Assembly: GCF_000316645.1 (NCBI RefSeq)
Contig: NC_019684.1
Span: 868,001 to 932,000, forward strand
Direction of reading: 5' to 3'
DNA: 64,000 nucleotides
From: Nostoc sp. PCC 7524
GTDB taxonomy: Bacteria > Cyanobacteriota > Cyanobacteriia > Cyanobacteriales > Nostocaceae
Made by a program: the position numbers and the translations under genes. Positions within the stretch are counted from its first letter, which is position 1; each line of letters starts with the position of its first letter. Positions 16,088-25,384 of the stretch are shown here, piece by piece. The notes under the pieces were generated by a model, which had not been told where the DNA came from, did not search any database, and saw nothing but the letters and a program-made list of their open reading frames with translations.

Positions 16088-16834
16088 TCAATCGGCGTTC
16101 AAAAATTCTAAATAACCATTGCTGAGTTCTTTGACTGCTAATTCATAAAACTGTTTACCATGTTCTGGTGTGGCTAAGGCTGGATTAGAACCCATGCGTC
16201 CGTCTGGGTAATGAGCGCGAAAGTCAGTAGCACTATAAATCCTATGTCCAGACGCTACTTCTGGCGATAGGGGTGCTTGCTTAATTGCTTCTGGATAAAC
16301 ATATTGAGTTACAGCTACTTCACTAGGGGTAGCATGAGAACCTTCTTGATTACCGTATAATTCTTTTGCTAATTGGTAGACAGAACTGCACATAAACCAA
16401 TTAGCAACTTGACACTGCACCTTTGAGGCGTTGGAAAGTTGCAAATCCTCCAGATGGGCGTAAGTTTCAGAGAATGCCGCTTTGAGAGTGGCGATGTTAC
16501 CGCCGTGGCCGTTAATAAAGTAGAACTTGGTAAAACCTACTTTGGCGAGACTGATAACATAATCTCGGACTACCTGAATTAACGTACTGGGGCGGAGACT
16601 GATTGTACCTGGAAAGGCGGTGTGATGTAGTGCCATCCCCACATTGATTGTAGGGCCAACGATCGCCTGTGTCACTTCACCCACACCCCGCGCGATCGCC
16701 TCAGCACAAATCGCATCAGTACCAATTAAACCCGTCGGCCCATGTTGCTCTGTGGAACCAATCGGAAAAATCATCCCTGGGGATGTTTGCAAATAGGCTT
16801 CAACTTCTGGCCAGGTACTTAAATGCAGTAACAT
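16088..16834 (-). CDS. Creatininase-family amidohydrolase
   Basis: A 248-residue protein with the metal-ligand motifs of the creatininase fold: STEQHGP (Glu29, His31), GTD (Asp40), INGHGGN (His110) and EGSHATPSEVAVTQ near residue 165. The family hydrolyses cyclic or linear amides (creatinine, formamides in riboflavin/F420 and mycofactocin pathways). In this context no pathway partner is adjacent, so the substrate is unknown. Length agrees with the family. It is a single-gene unit flanked by repeats. Confidence 0.88.
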   Translation of the reverse strand: MLLHLSTWPEVEAYLQTSPGMIFPIGSTEQHGPTGLIGTDAICAEAIARGVGEVTQAIVGPTINVGMALHHTAFPGTISLRPSTLIQVVRDYVISLAKVGFTKFYFINGHGGNIATLKAAFSETYAHLEDLQLSNASKVQCQVANWFMCSSVYQLAKELYGNQEGSHATPSEVAVTQYVYPEAIKQAPLSPEVASGHRIYSATDFRAHYPDGRMGSNPALATPEHGKQFYELAVKELSNGYLEFLNAD

Positions 16835-16926
16835 TTTGACTCAATATCCTCAAGATAATTTTGGCGCTAGCAACTTTTTGCGATTGCATATTCTTGCTAA
16901 CTCACACATATTTACAAAAAATAGCA

Positions 16927-16958
16927 GGGGACAGGTGACAGGGGATAGGTGATAGGGT
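16927..16958. repeat. Degenerate GGTGACA heptamer array
   Basis: GGGGACAGGTGACAGGGGAT followed by two more variant units, between the divergent amidohydrolase and the SLH gene. Confidence 0.7.
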
Positions 16959-17087
16959 TAAAAGTCTCTTAGTGTGGGCGTTTTATATTCAGTTTATGTC
17001 CTAATATTATTGGCGACATCTGTATACCCAATACTCTTTACCCAAGTTATTTTTATACTTTTAACACATACAAGTGGAGACAATGTG

Positions 17088-17942
17088 ATGATTTATCCTC
17101 ATTTTCAATGTATGGTCAATACTGTTGCCTCTTCTGCTGTAGCTTTGGTTGTGCTGGGAATCAATTATTCATCTTTGGCTCAATCCCCACAACTAGGAAA
17201 TTGCATTCAAACCACTAATAGTCTCAGTCTGTCTTCCCAAAAAGTTGTCACAAGTTGTCAGCAAATACTGAGCTACCAATTGTTAATTGCTGAGAGTACA
17301 ATAACAAATTTTACTGATATTAGTGGTGTCTACGGCGAGAAAGAGATTAAACAACTAGCAGAATTGGGAGTGTTAAAAAACACATCCAGTGAATTTCAAC
17401 CCCAAGCACCGGTTACTCGTGGTCAATTTGTGGCTTGGTTAGTCAAAACCTACAATGAGTTACATCGAGAGCCAATTCGTCTGCCTCAGAATAACAGTTC
17501 GGCTTTTCCTGATGTATCGTCCTCTCATCCCCATTTTACATTTATTCAAGCTGCTCATAATGCTGGTTTTCTGGCTGGGTTCGATGATGGCAACTTTAGA
17601 CCAGATGATATTTTGACACGAGAGCAGATGATTGTTCTCAAAACCAACTTTGATTCTAATCCTAGACTGAGAAATTATCCAAATGCTCTGCGTGACTACC
17701 GTAACTTTATAGGTAAAACAAGAGGCTTTACTGATACTGATCAAATTAGCGATAGGTATGTTCCTTTCATCGCTTTTGACTTAGGTAATGCTGCTAGTGG
17801 TAGAAACTTTGCACGAGTTTATGGCCGTACCCGTATCTATGCACCTAAAAAAGCCGTGACACGAGCCGAAGCAGCTGTCATTCTGTCTCGGTTCCGTAAG
17901 GGTGGAACAGTAGAACAGGCTTTAAAAAGAAGAAATCGCTAA
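17088..17942 (+). CDS. Secreted S-layer homology (SLH) domain protein
   Basis: After an N-terminal hydrophobic export segment (VNTVASSAVALVVLGINYSS) come three SLH repeats: FTDISGVYGEKEIKQLAELG...TRGQFVAWL (about 95-145), FPDVSSSHPHF...FRPDDILTREQMIVLK (about 165-220) and a third beginning FTDTDQ and ending TRAEAAVILSRF (about 235-275). SLH domains bind cell-wall polymers, so it is likely a surface or periplasmic protein. ATG 17088 is preceded by GTGGAGA at a suitable distance; an upstream ATG at 16974 would add a second hydrophobic stretch and is less likely. 284 residues, no porin barrel domain. Confidence 0.85.
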   Translation: MIYPHFQCMVNTVASSAVALVVLGINYSSLAQSPQLGNCIQTTNSLSLSSQKVVTSCQQILSYQLLIAESTITNFTDISGVYGEKEIKQLAELGVLKNTSSEFQPQAPVTRGQFVAWLVKTYNELHREPIRLPQNNSSAFPDVSSSHPHFTFIQAAHNAGFLAGFDDGNFRPDDILTREQMIVLKTNFDSNPRLRNYPNALRDYRNFIGKTRGFTDTDQISDRYVPFIAFDLGNAASGRNFARVYGRTRIYAPKKAVTRAEAAVILSRFRKGGTVEQALKRRNR

Positions 17943-17943
17943 A

Positions 17944-17979
17944 AATTTGTAGTGAAGACTTAAGTCTTCACTACAAATT
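17944..17979. terminator. 36-base perfect palindrome after the SLH gene
   Basis: AATTTGTAGTGAAGACTT and its exact complement, centred on TTAA, begin 2 bases after the stop codon. There is no strong T-run beyond the palindrome itself, so it could be a terminator or an mRNA-end-protecting repeat. Confidence 0.65.
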
Positions 17980-18167
17980 CTTATAGATCTATTACTAGGG
18001 ATAGTGTTGCAGAAGCTAAAACCACAGGCAAAGTAACATTAGACAATAAAGAATTTGATTCATACATTGTGGTTATCAATTTTCAGCCATGTTGCCAATG
18101 AATTAAAACACCAAAAATTACGTAAATATATTCTCAGGACTGATTAGTTAATCAACTGTAGAGAGAA

Positions 18168-19889
18168 ATGGCAGCAGAGCATGGCTTGATTCTTGATCTT
18201 ACAACTGTACTAGGAGCTTCAGCATTGGGAGGATATGTTGCCAACAGACTGCGCCAACCTGTGCTGCTAGGCTATTTAGCTACTGGATTAGCAGTGGGGC
18301 CTTATGGATTTAAGCTGTTAAGTGATGTGCCGCGCATTCAAGCCTTAGCATCGATTGGTGTGGCTTTTTTGCTGTTTGCTTTGGGTGTGGAATTTTCTCT
18401 CACAGAACTGAAACGAGTCAAGGATATTGCTATCAGAGGCAGCCTACTGCAAATTGGGTTAACTACGGCTTTAGTGGCATCTTTAACAATTGCGCTGGGT
18501 TGGGTTGGGGGTTTCACTGAAGGGATTTTTGTGGGAGTAGTTCTTTCTCTGTCTTCCACGGCAGTAGTATTAAAAACCTTAGCAGAAAGAGGCGAAACGA
18601 ATACACTCCACGGTCAGGTAATGCTGGCTATTTTAATTGCTCAAGATTTAGCTCTTGGCTTAATGTTAGCAATTTTACCTGCACTGAAACAACCGGAAAG
18701 TATTGCTTTGGCATTAGGTATTGCCTTACTGAAAGTTTTGCTGTTTTTAGGAGCTGCGATCGCCTCTGGTCGTTGGATAGTACCGAAGTTAATTAGTAAC
18801 GTTGCTGCCACGGAAAGCACGGAGCTATTTGTCTTGACAGTGATTGCTTTGTGTTTAGGTGTGGCTTTGGTGACAGCTAAACTTGGTCTTTCGATTGAAA
18901 TGGGTGCATTTGTAGCTGGGTTAATGGTTTCCGAGATTGACTATGCAGATCATGCTCTTGCCAAAGTTTTACCTTTAAGAGACACCTTTGCCTCTTTATT
19001 CTTTGCCTCCATTGGGATGTTAATTGAGCCAGGGGTATTTATCGAGAACTTGGGGTTAGTTTTGGGACTGGTGGCTTTAGTCATGCTGGGTAAAGCAATA
19101 ATTGTCATGCCCATCATTTTAAAATTTGGCTACTCTCTTAAAACCGCCATCCTCACCAGTTTTGGGATTAACCAGATTGGAGAATTTTCCTTTGTCTTAG
19201 CCTTAGCGGGTTTACAACTCCAACTCATCCCAGAAAGAACTTACTTTCTACTGTTAGAAACCACAGCCGTCACCCTGGTGTTAACTCCCATATCACTCAA
19301 TATCGCCCCGAAATTAGTCAACCATCTCACCCAGATGCCCTTGTTTGCCAAATCCATGCGGCAATTTGCAGAACCCAAAAGCTTGTCTATTCCCGAAAGC
19401 ATTAGTGGCCATGTCGTAGTTGCAGGTTACGGGAGAGTGGGGCAAGTAATTGTGAATATTTTGCTCAATCAGGGTTATTTAGTCTTAGTAATTGAAAACA
19501 GCGAAGCCGCCATTCAAAGATTGAGAATGCACCGTATTCCTTACATTTTTGGCGATGCTGATTCCGAATTAGTGCTAGAGAAAACCCACTTAGAAACAGC
19601 CAAAGCCTTAGCAATAGCCTTACCTGATCCTGCCAGTTCGCGGTTACTGCTCCAACGAGCATTAGCGATCGCCCCAGAATTAGATATAATTGCGCGATCG
19701 CACCATGACCGTGAAATTGACTTCCTCACACAAATGGGAGCCAAAGAAGTTGTACAACCAGAATTTGAAGCCGCCCTAGAATTAGGCGCACACCTCCTAG
19801 CCACATTAGGAGAACCAAAAACTCAAATAGATACAGTCATCACCAATATTCGTACTGATAGATATCGCAGTATCCGTCCAGATAGATGA
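18168..19889 (+). CDS. CPA2-family cation:proton antiporter with RCK domain
   Basis: The 573-residue protein has about 12-13 membrane segments over residues 5-385 (start GLILDLTTVLGASALGGYVA; core LLFALGVEFSLTELKRV; GAFVAGLMVSEIDYA) followed by a cytosolic TrkA-N/RCK domain with the nucleotide-binding motif VVVAGYGRVGQVIVNILL at about 412. This is the KefB/NapA-like layout, exchanging K+ or Na+ for H+ under NAD(H) or ligand control. AGAGAGAA just upstream of ATG 18168 can serve as ribosome-binding site. It is a single-gene unit; ion specificity is not deducible. Confidence 0.9.
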   Translation: MAAEHGLILDLTTVLGASALGGYVANRLRQPVLLGYLATGLAVGPYGFKLLSDVPRIQALASIGVAFLLFALGVEFSLTELKRVKDIAIRGSLLQIGLTTALVASLTIALGWVGGFTEGIFVGVVLSLSSTAVVLKTLAERGETNTLHGQVMLAILIAQDLALGLMLAILPALKQPESIALALGIALLKVLLFLGAAIASGRWIVPKLISNVAATESTELFVLTVIALCLGVALVTAKLGLSIEMGAFVAGLMVSEIDYADHALAKVLPLRDTFASLFFASIGMLIEPGVFIENLGLVLGLVALVMLGKAIIVMPIILKFGYSLKTAILTSFGINQIGEFSFVLALAGLQLQLIPERTYFLLLETTAVTLVLTPISLNIAPKLVNHLTQMPLFAKSMRQFAEPKSLSIPESISGHVVVAGYGRVGQVIVNILLNQGYLVLVIENSEAAIQRLRMHRIPYIFGDADSELVLEKTHLETAKALAIALPDPASSRLLLQRALAIAPELDIIARSHHDREIDFLTQMGAKEVVQPEFEAALELGAHLLATLGEPKTQIDTVITNIRTDRYRSIRPDR

Positions 19890-20117
19890 AGAAGAATTTC
19901 TTGAAAAAGTTATGTTTCTTTGCCAAAACAACTTCTTTCCTCTCCCATCATTCACAATATAAATATCAAACTCAGTCATTCAACCTTTGCGCCCCTACCC
20001 TGCGGGAACGCCTAAAGGCGAATGCGTTAACCTCCGCGTCCCTCCGCGTTTAAAAAACCTTAAATAAGTCCCTTCTGCCCTTCTTAATAAACCTAATTTG
20101 TGGAGAGGTAAATTCAA

Positions 20118-21743
20118 ATGCCTCAACTAGCTCCGCATATCTTCGATATCTTATACAAACAAGGTGTACAACACGCCTTTGGCATCCCTGGAGATTTCGC
20201 CTTAACACTATTTGATGCCCTAGCAGCCAGCCCAATTACACCCATAGTCATGACTCACGAACCCTGTGTTGGCTTTGCTGCTGACGCTTATTCTCGCATT
20301 CGTGGCTTGGGTTTAGCCGTAGTTACCTACAGTGTAGGTGGATTAAATATGGTAAACGCCGTAGCAGGTGCTTATGCTGAAAAATCCCCCTTAGTGATTT
20401 TGAGTGGTTCACCAGGCATCAAAGAACGACAACAACATCACTTACTACACCATAAAGTTAAAACCTTCGATACTCAAAGACGAGTTTACGAAGAAATCAC
20501 TCTCTACGCTACCACCCTCACAGATCCTAAAACTGCCGATACTAAAATACATCGTGCCTTAGACTACGCTATGACCTTTAAGCGTCCAGTCTACCTAGAA
20601 ATTCCCCGCGATATGGTTTATGCAGAGATTGAGGAGGTGGAAAACTATTCCCCACCCATCAAGCGTACTGATCCGGATACCCTCACAGAAGCCCTAGCAG
20701 AAACCCTAGCAATGCTGCATCAAGCTCAATCACCCGTGATTCTTGCTTGTGCCGAAGTACACCGCTTTGGTTTGCAACCCCAAGTCATAGCACTAGCAGA
20801 GAAATTGGGTGTGCCTGTTTGCTCGACAATGTTAGGTAAGTCAGTTTTTCCGGAAAGTCATCGCCAATACATTGGCATCTACAACGGTGAAGCAGGTGAT
20901 ACCCATGTGCAGCAAATCGTGGAAGCTTCAGACTGTGTACTGATGTTGGGTGTGTTCATGAGCGATATTAATCTGGGTATGTTTACTGCCCATCTCCACC
21001 CAAGCCATACTGTTTATGCCACATCGGAACGAATTGCCATTAAGCATCACGAATACCCGAATGTGAGGTTTGAAGATTTCATTAATACTTTGTCTAGCAG
21101 CCCAGATTTACCACACAGAGAATTATCTCACAGCATGACGATGAAACCCCGTGTGACACCATCCGAGGGGCGGATTTCCATGAGTGGATTACTCTACGAA
21201 CTCAACCAGTTTATTGACAATAAAACCTTACTGGTAACTGATGTAGGAGACACCTTATTTGCTGCCGATGATATTCAAACCCAGGAAGGCACATCATTTT
21301 TGGCTCCTGCCTTCTACGCCAGCATGGGGTTTGGTGTTCCTGGTGTGGTTGGCGCACAATTAGCTGATCCCTTCCGCAGAGCGATCGCATTAGTTGGTGA
21401 TGGCGCTTTCCAAATGACGGGGATGGAATTACTCACCGCTAAACGCTTAGGATTAAATCCCATCGTCATCATTATTAATAACGGCTCCTTTGCCTCCCTG
21501 CGAGCAATGGCTCATCAGGATGCAGCATTTGTCAACATCCCCACCATTGACTATGCCCAATTAGCCCAAGTCTTAGGCGGTAACGGCTTTGTAATTGAAA
21601 CTGGTAAACAATTACAACAAGCTCTACACACAGCACGAGACAGTAACACCTTCAGCATACTAGATGTGCGCCTCCTCCCAGATGATGTCTCACCTGCTTT
21701 GCACAACTTAAGCACACTATTCGCCCAAACCCTCAAGGGGTAA
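20118..21743 (+). CDS. ThDP-dependent alpha-keto acid decarboxylase (indolepyruvate/phenylpyruvate decarboxylase-like)
   Basis: A 541-residue thiamine-diphosphate enzyme. The N-terminal Pyr domain has catalytic Glu48 (MTHEP) and the His-His pair typical of decarboxylases (HHLLHH, 107-112). The C-terminal PP domain has the cofactor motif VGDGAFQMTG...IIINN (about 427-454). The His-His pair and length point to pyruvate/indolepyruvate/phenylpyruvate decarboxylases rather than acetolactate synthases. GGAGAGG lies about 10 bases before the ATG. It is followed 76 bases later by an amino-acid dehydrogenase that could supply the keto acid, so the two probably convert a branched or aromatic amino acid to an aldehyde or acyloin. 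Product unknown. Confidence 0.85.
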   Translation: MPQLAPHIFDILYKQGVQHAFGIPGDFALTLFDALAASPITPIVMTHEPCVGFAADAYSRIRGLGLAVVTYSVGGLNMVNAVAGAYAEKSPLVILSGSPGIKERQQHHLLHHKVKTFDTQRRVYEEITLYATTLTDPKTADTKIHRALDYAMTFKRPVYLEIPRDMVYAEIEEVENYSPPIKRTDPDTLTEALAETLAMLHQAQSPVILACAEVHRFGLQPQVIALAEKLGVPVCSTMLGKSVFPESHRQYIGIYNGEAGDTHVQQIVEASDCVLMLGVFMSDINLGMFTAHLHPSHTVYATSERIAIKHHEYPNVRFEDFINTLSSSPDLPHRELSHSMTMKPRVTPSEGRISMSGLLYELNQFIDNKTLLVTDVGDTLFAADDIQTQEGTSFLAPAFYASMGFGVPGVVGAQLADPFRRAIALVGDGAFQMTGMELLTAKRLGLNPIVIIINNGSFASLRAMAHQDAAFVNIPTIDYAQLAQVLGGNGFVIETGKQLQQALHTARDSNTFSILDVRLLPDDVSPALHNLSTLFAQTLKG

Positions 21744-21819
21744 GGCAGGAGGCAGAAAGGCTTATTTAAAGACAATTGCTGTCATCTCCACCCAACAGAA
21801 CTTAAGGAGAAAAACCCAA

Positions 21820-22983
21820 ATGATGTCTCTAATCTCCAAACCTTCCCCCAATCTAAAACAATCAATAGCTCTACCCATTACAGGTGATTCAGTAAATATT
21901 TTTCAATTTGCCGATGACCTTGGCCCCTCCAAAATTATCCATATTTATGAACCAATTACTCAGTTAAAAGCCATTGTCGTTGTTGATAACGTTGCTTGTG
22001 GCCCGGCTATTGGCGGAGTTCGCATGGCAGCCGATGTCACCACAGAAGAAGTCTTTCGCCTCGCACGAGCCATGACTTTGAAGAATGCGGCGGCTGAGTT
22101 GCCCCACGGTGGCGGTAAATCTGCAATCTTAGCTGATCCAAAATTACCTTTACCAACTAAGGAAAACTTGATCCGTACCTTTGCCCGTGCCATTAAAGAT
22201 ATTCATGATTACATTCCTGGCCCTGATATGGGAACTAATGAACAGTGCATGGCTTGGATAAAAGCAGAAATTGGGCGCGCGGTGGGACTCCCCAGAGCAA
22301 TGGGCGGTATTCCCCTCGATGAAATTGGTGCTACTGGCTTTGGTGTCAGTGTTTGTGCAGAAGTCGCTAGTAAGTTCTGTAACCTTGATTTGCATGGGGC
22401 GCGGATTGTTATTCAAGGTTTTGGTTCTGTGGGTAAACACGCAGCCCGGTTCTTAACTGCTGAGGGCGCAACACTAATTGCCGCCGCAGATTCCCAAGGT
22501 ACAATATTTAACCCTCGTGGTATCAATGTTCACGAACTAATTGCTATTAAAGAATCAGGTAAGAGTGTCATCGAATATGCCCACGGGGATAAACTCCATC
22601 GAGATGCCGTCATTGATATCGAATGTGACATCTGGATACCAGCTGCCAGACCTGATGTCATTCATACTGATAATGTCAACCGCTTAAATACTCGGTTAAT
22701 TATCTGCGGCGCAAATATTCCTCTGACAGAAGAGGCAGAAAGGATATGTCATGAACGCCATATTTTGGTAGTGCCTGATTTTATTGCTAATGCAGGCGGT
22801 GTGATTTGTGCGGCTGTAGAGTATGGCGGTGGTAAGCCAGCAGATGCTTTACCGGCTGTTGCCACTAAAATTCTGCACAACACTACGCTAGTGTTAGAAA
22901 CATCTGCCAAAACAGGAATGCTACCAAGGCAGGTAGCTGTAGAACTCGCTCATCAACGCGCTAATATTGCTAGAAAACTTTGA
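21820..22983 (+). CDS. Glu/Leu/Phe/Val dehydrogenase family protein
   Basis: The 387-residue enzyme has the dehydrogenase active site: GPAIGGVRMA, Lys88 in TLKNA, the PHGGGKS loop (Lys100) and the catalytic Asp in PGPDMGT; the NAD-binding Rossmann motif is IQGFGSVGKHAARF at about 205. It deaminates an amino acid to a 2-keto acid reversibly. It is closest in style to leucine/phenylalanine dehydrogenases and the ScyB enzyme of scytonemin synthesis. AAGGAGA precedes ATG 21820. The upstream ThDP enzyme mirrors the scyA-scyB pairing, but the rest of a scytonemin cluster is absent here. Confidence 0.88.
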   Translation: MMSLISKPSPNLKQSIALPITGDSVNIFQFADDLGPSKIIHIYEPITQLKAIVVVDNVACGPAIGGVRMAADVTTEEVFRLARAMTLKNAAAELPHGGGKSAILADPKLPLPTKENLIRTFARAIKDIHDYIPGPDMGTNEQCMAWIKAEIGRAVGLPRAMGGIPLDEIGATGFGVSVCAEVASKFCNLDLHGARIVIQGFGSVGKHAARFLTAEGATLIAAADSQGTIFNPRGINVHELIAIKESGKSVIEYAHGDKLHRDAVIDIECDIWIPAARPDVIHTDNVNRLNTRLIICGANIPLTEEAERICHERHILVVPDFIANAGGVICAAVEYGGGKPADALPAVATKILHNTTLVLETSAKTGMLPRQVAVELAHQRANIARKL

Positions 22984-22991
22984 AGCTATTA

Positions 22992-23975
22992 TTAAATCTT
23001 GGGTGATTGTAAGGTACTCAATAGTATTAATGACCAAGGTACTTTTAGATCAGGAATCAGCCAAGAATATTTTCTCAAGGCAGGTACAGCTAAGGGGAGC
23101 AGAAACCGCAGAGAACGCAATGATGCTGGCAAATTGCCATCTTGATCTACAAGTCTGTATTGTTTAGCCAATTCAGCTACAATCTGCACGCGTCCTGTGC
23201 GGCGGATGACATTGGGTTCTGAAGCTAATTTGGCGATCGCCCGTCCTGTTAACAGGGGAGTTTCCCAGTTATATCGCTCACTGATGACAAAATTTTGTTG
23301 GTCAGTAGGATTTTGCTCCTCCATTTCAGAGGCTAGTCGAGAAATGTGTTCTGTACCAACAATACCTGGCCAAAGGGAAATAACAGTAATGTTATCAGGT
23401 TTTAGCTCTACGGCCATATCAGCCGTTAAGCGATCGCACGCTGCTTTACCTGCACCATAGGCTACACCAAATATATAAGACAAGCCACCCCAGGAGGAAA
23501 TATTACAAATCAGTCCCCGTTGTTGTTGGCTCATCATCCTCGCCGCAAAAATACTGGCTACATAATGGCTACGTAGACCAACATTATTACAAGCATCCCA
23601 AAGTCGTGGTTCACTTTCCCAGAATGGCTTACCCTGAGCAGCTGTTAATGCCTGGACTCCACCATAAGCATTATTAACTAATAAATCGAGTTGTCCGTGC
23701 TGCTCATCTTGGATACGTTCAAACAGTATACGTACCTGCTCATCGTCGCTATGATCTACTTGGACGGGAATACATAAGCCCCCAGCTTGAGTCACAGCTG
23801 ATTGCGTCTCACTCAGACTACCTCCAACATTTTCACTGCTAGCGGAGTTACTGTCTAACCTGCGCCCTGTAATGTATACCGTCGCCCCCGCTTCACCAAG
23901 TCCAATTGCAATTCCCTTACCGATACCCCGTGTTGCACCTGTGACTAATGCCACTTTTCCCTCAAGGTATTTCAT
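22992..23975 (-). CDS. Short-chain dehydrogenase/reductase (SDR)
   Basis: A classical SDR: VTGATRGIGKGIA cofactor motif at the N-terminus, NNAYGG (NNAG-like), catalytic Ser in NISSWGG and the YxxxK pair in VAYGAGKAACDRL. Length is 327 residues from the ATG at 23975 or 348 from ATG 24038; the extra 21 residues are atypical, so the shorter form is given. The C-terminal part (WETPLLTGRAIAKLASEP) resembles DHRS1-like enzymes. It converges on the amino-acid dehydrogenase with an 8-base gap. Substrate unknown; reduction of the aldehyde made by the neighbour is an attractive but untested idea. Confidence 0.87.
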   Translation of the reverse strand: MKYLEGKVALVTGATRGIGKGIAIGLGEAGATVYITGRRLDSNSASSENVGGSLSETQSAVTQAGGLCIPVQVDHSDDEQVRILFERIQDEQHGQLDLLVNNAYGGVQALTAAQGKPFWESEPRLWDACNNVGLRSHYVASIFAARMMSQQQRGLICNISSWGGLSYIFGVAYGAGKAACDRLTADMAVELKPDNITVISLWPGIVGTEHISRLASEMEEQNPTDQQNFVISERYNWETPLLTGRAIAKLASEPNVIRRTGRVQIVAELAKQYRLVDQDGNLPASLRSLRFLLPLAVPALRKYSWLIPDLKVPWSLILLSTLQSPKI

Positions 23976-24038
23976 GCTCGCTGGTTGGTAACTGTATGTA
24001 TCCCATTGTGCCATGCCAAAGACTGGACATTTAGCCAT

Positions 24039-24395
24039 CTATACATTAATCTAGTTCCGGAATACTTTTGCAGGCGATCGCTCACTTTTACTAAATAGCA
24101 GGCTGTAATATTGAGCCACTAGCTCACACAAGTCTGAAATTTTTCACTACTGACTAAGATATTTCTGAGCAAAAAAGCAGTTTTGCAAGCTGTCAGTGTA
24201 TGCTCTATCCAGACGATTTTAACCTAAAGTTAAGATTTTATTAACTATGCTTTAACAATGCGTAATGGTATTGATAGATATCCTAAATTAAGACCTATAA
24301 GTTTTTGAATAGCGAGTGTTATGTCATGCTAAATTATCAAAGTTTAAACAATTGCCTAAACTTACATTGGGAATAATTAGTAGGAAAATTTATCA
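24039..24395. other. Intergenic region upstream of the T4SS-like cluster
   Basis: About 357 AT-rich bases with one HIP1 octamer (near 24075). It must hold the promoter of the following cluster; no gene or repeat is seen. Confidence 0.5.
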
Positions 24396-24992
24396 ATGCC
24401 TAGACAGAGTGTTCATACCAAAATAAATTTAGTTCAATGTACTGATAAATCAATCAAGATATTAAAATTGTTACAGATGAAATTGGTGGAATCAGTACCA
24501 TTTTTGTTAGCCTGTGCCGTATTGTTAAGCGTCATCAGCTTAAAAAGTCCCATTTTACTATTTTGTTTGCTATTTGGTAGTTTAATCGCCATAGTAATTC
24601 AACAAGTTGGACAGCAGTTAAATTTACCAAAGCGAGGGCTAATATTATGTCAGATATTAGCAGTAGCTATCATTCTCAGTTTATTTTGGTTAGATTATTT
24701 TGCTTACCCTGCACAAGCGCAATTTTTTGGCAAGGCAGAGAACTTTTTCAAAACTACATTAACATCAGGAGCTACAAATAACAGTAATAGCCAAACAGCA
24801 GTCAGTTTAATTTTTAATGTGTTACGAGGCATATTTTTACTGTATATTGCCATATCTCTGATTGGTGTGATCAATGCAGTCCGGAAAGACGAAGATTGGC
24901 AAAGTGTAGCGAGAACTCCCCTATTAGTAGTTATCGCTGTCACAATTGCAGATGTGTTAACAGGATTTGTTATTGGTGATAATAGTAGATAA
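24396..24992 (+). CDS. VirB2/TrbC-like pilin candidate
   Basis: 198 residues. Two or three N-terminal hydrophobic segments end in FAYPAQAQ, which looks like a signal-peptidase site. The predicted mature part of about 90 residues starts QFFGKAENFF and holds two membrane helices (AVSLIFNVLRGIFLLYIAIS and TPLLVVIAVTIADVLTGFVI) joined by a short charged loop (RKDEDWQSVAR). This is the topology of VirB2/TrbC pilins. An internal ATG at 24477 is an alternative start. It is the first gene of a nine-gene same-strand series, 14 bases ahead of the VirB3-like gene. The assignment rests on topology and position. Confidence 0.65.
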   Translation: MPRQSVHTKINLVQCTDKSIKILKLLQMKLVESVPFLLACAVLLSVISLKSPILLFCLLFGSLIAIVIQQVGQQLNLPKRGLILCQILAVAIILSLFWLDYFAYPAQAQFFGKAENFFKTTLTSGATNNSNSQTAVSLIFNVLRGIFLLYIAISLIGVINAVRKDEDWQSVARTPLLVVIAVTIADVLTGFVIGDNSR

Positions 24993-25006
24993 ATAATAGA
25001 TAAGTT

Positions 25007-25384
25007 ATGTCTGAGGAACGGCAACAAGAATTTCGTCCAGTTAATCAAATCTTAGGCTCTCAACCATCATTAGGGCCAATTCCTGCCGATCAAATATTTC
25101 CTTGGACAGTTATTTGCCTAAGCTCATACTTGATTGTCAATGGTATCTTCGGAGGAATGTTTCCAGATGACTTTCAAAGGTGGCTGTGGACAATTCTCAT
25201 TGCTGGTTGGGGAATTGCTACTTGGTGGATATTATCTGGTGGTAGAAGTTGGCGTTTTTTAAGCAAATTTATGGGAGTTCCCACTTGGACAAGAGGCTTT
25301 GCTCGTTATCACAGCTTACTGGAAGTTAACCATGAAGCAAAAAATCGGAAAACAAAGCGTCGGTATCGCCGGACAAGAAAGTAG
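25007..25384 (+). CDS. VirB3/TrbD-like small membrane protein candidate
   Basis: 125 residues with a cytosolic N-terminus (RPVNQILGSQPSLGPIPADQ), two adjacent membrane helices (PWTVICLSSYLIVNGIFGG and WLWTILIAGWGIATWWILSG) and a very basic tail (KNRKTKRRYRRTRK). VirB3 proteins have this small two-helix form and are always encoded just before VirB4, as here: the end overlaps the VirB4-like gene by 53 bases. Primary sequence alone does not identify it. Confidence 0.6.
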   Translation: MSEERQQEFRPVNQILGSQPSLGPIPADQIFPWTVICLSSYLIVNGIFGGMFPDDFQRWLWTILIAGWGIATWWILSGGRSWRFLSKFMGVPTWTRGFARYHSLLEVNHEAKNRKTKRRYRRTRK

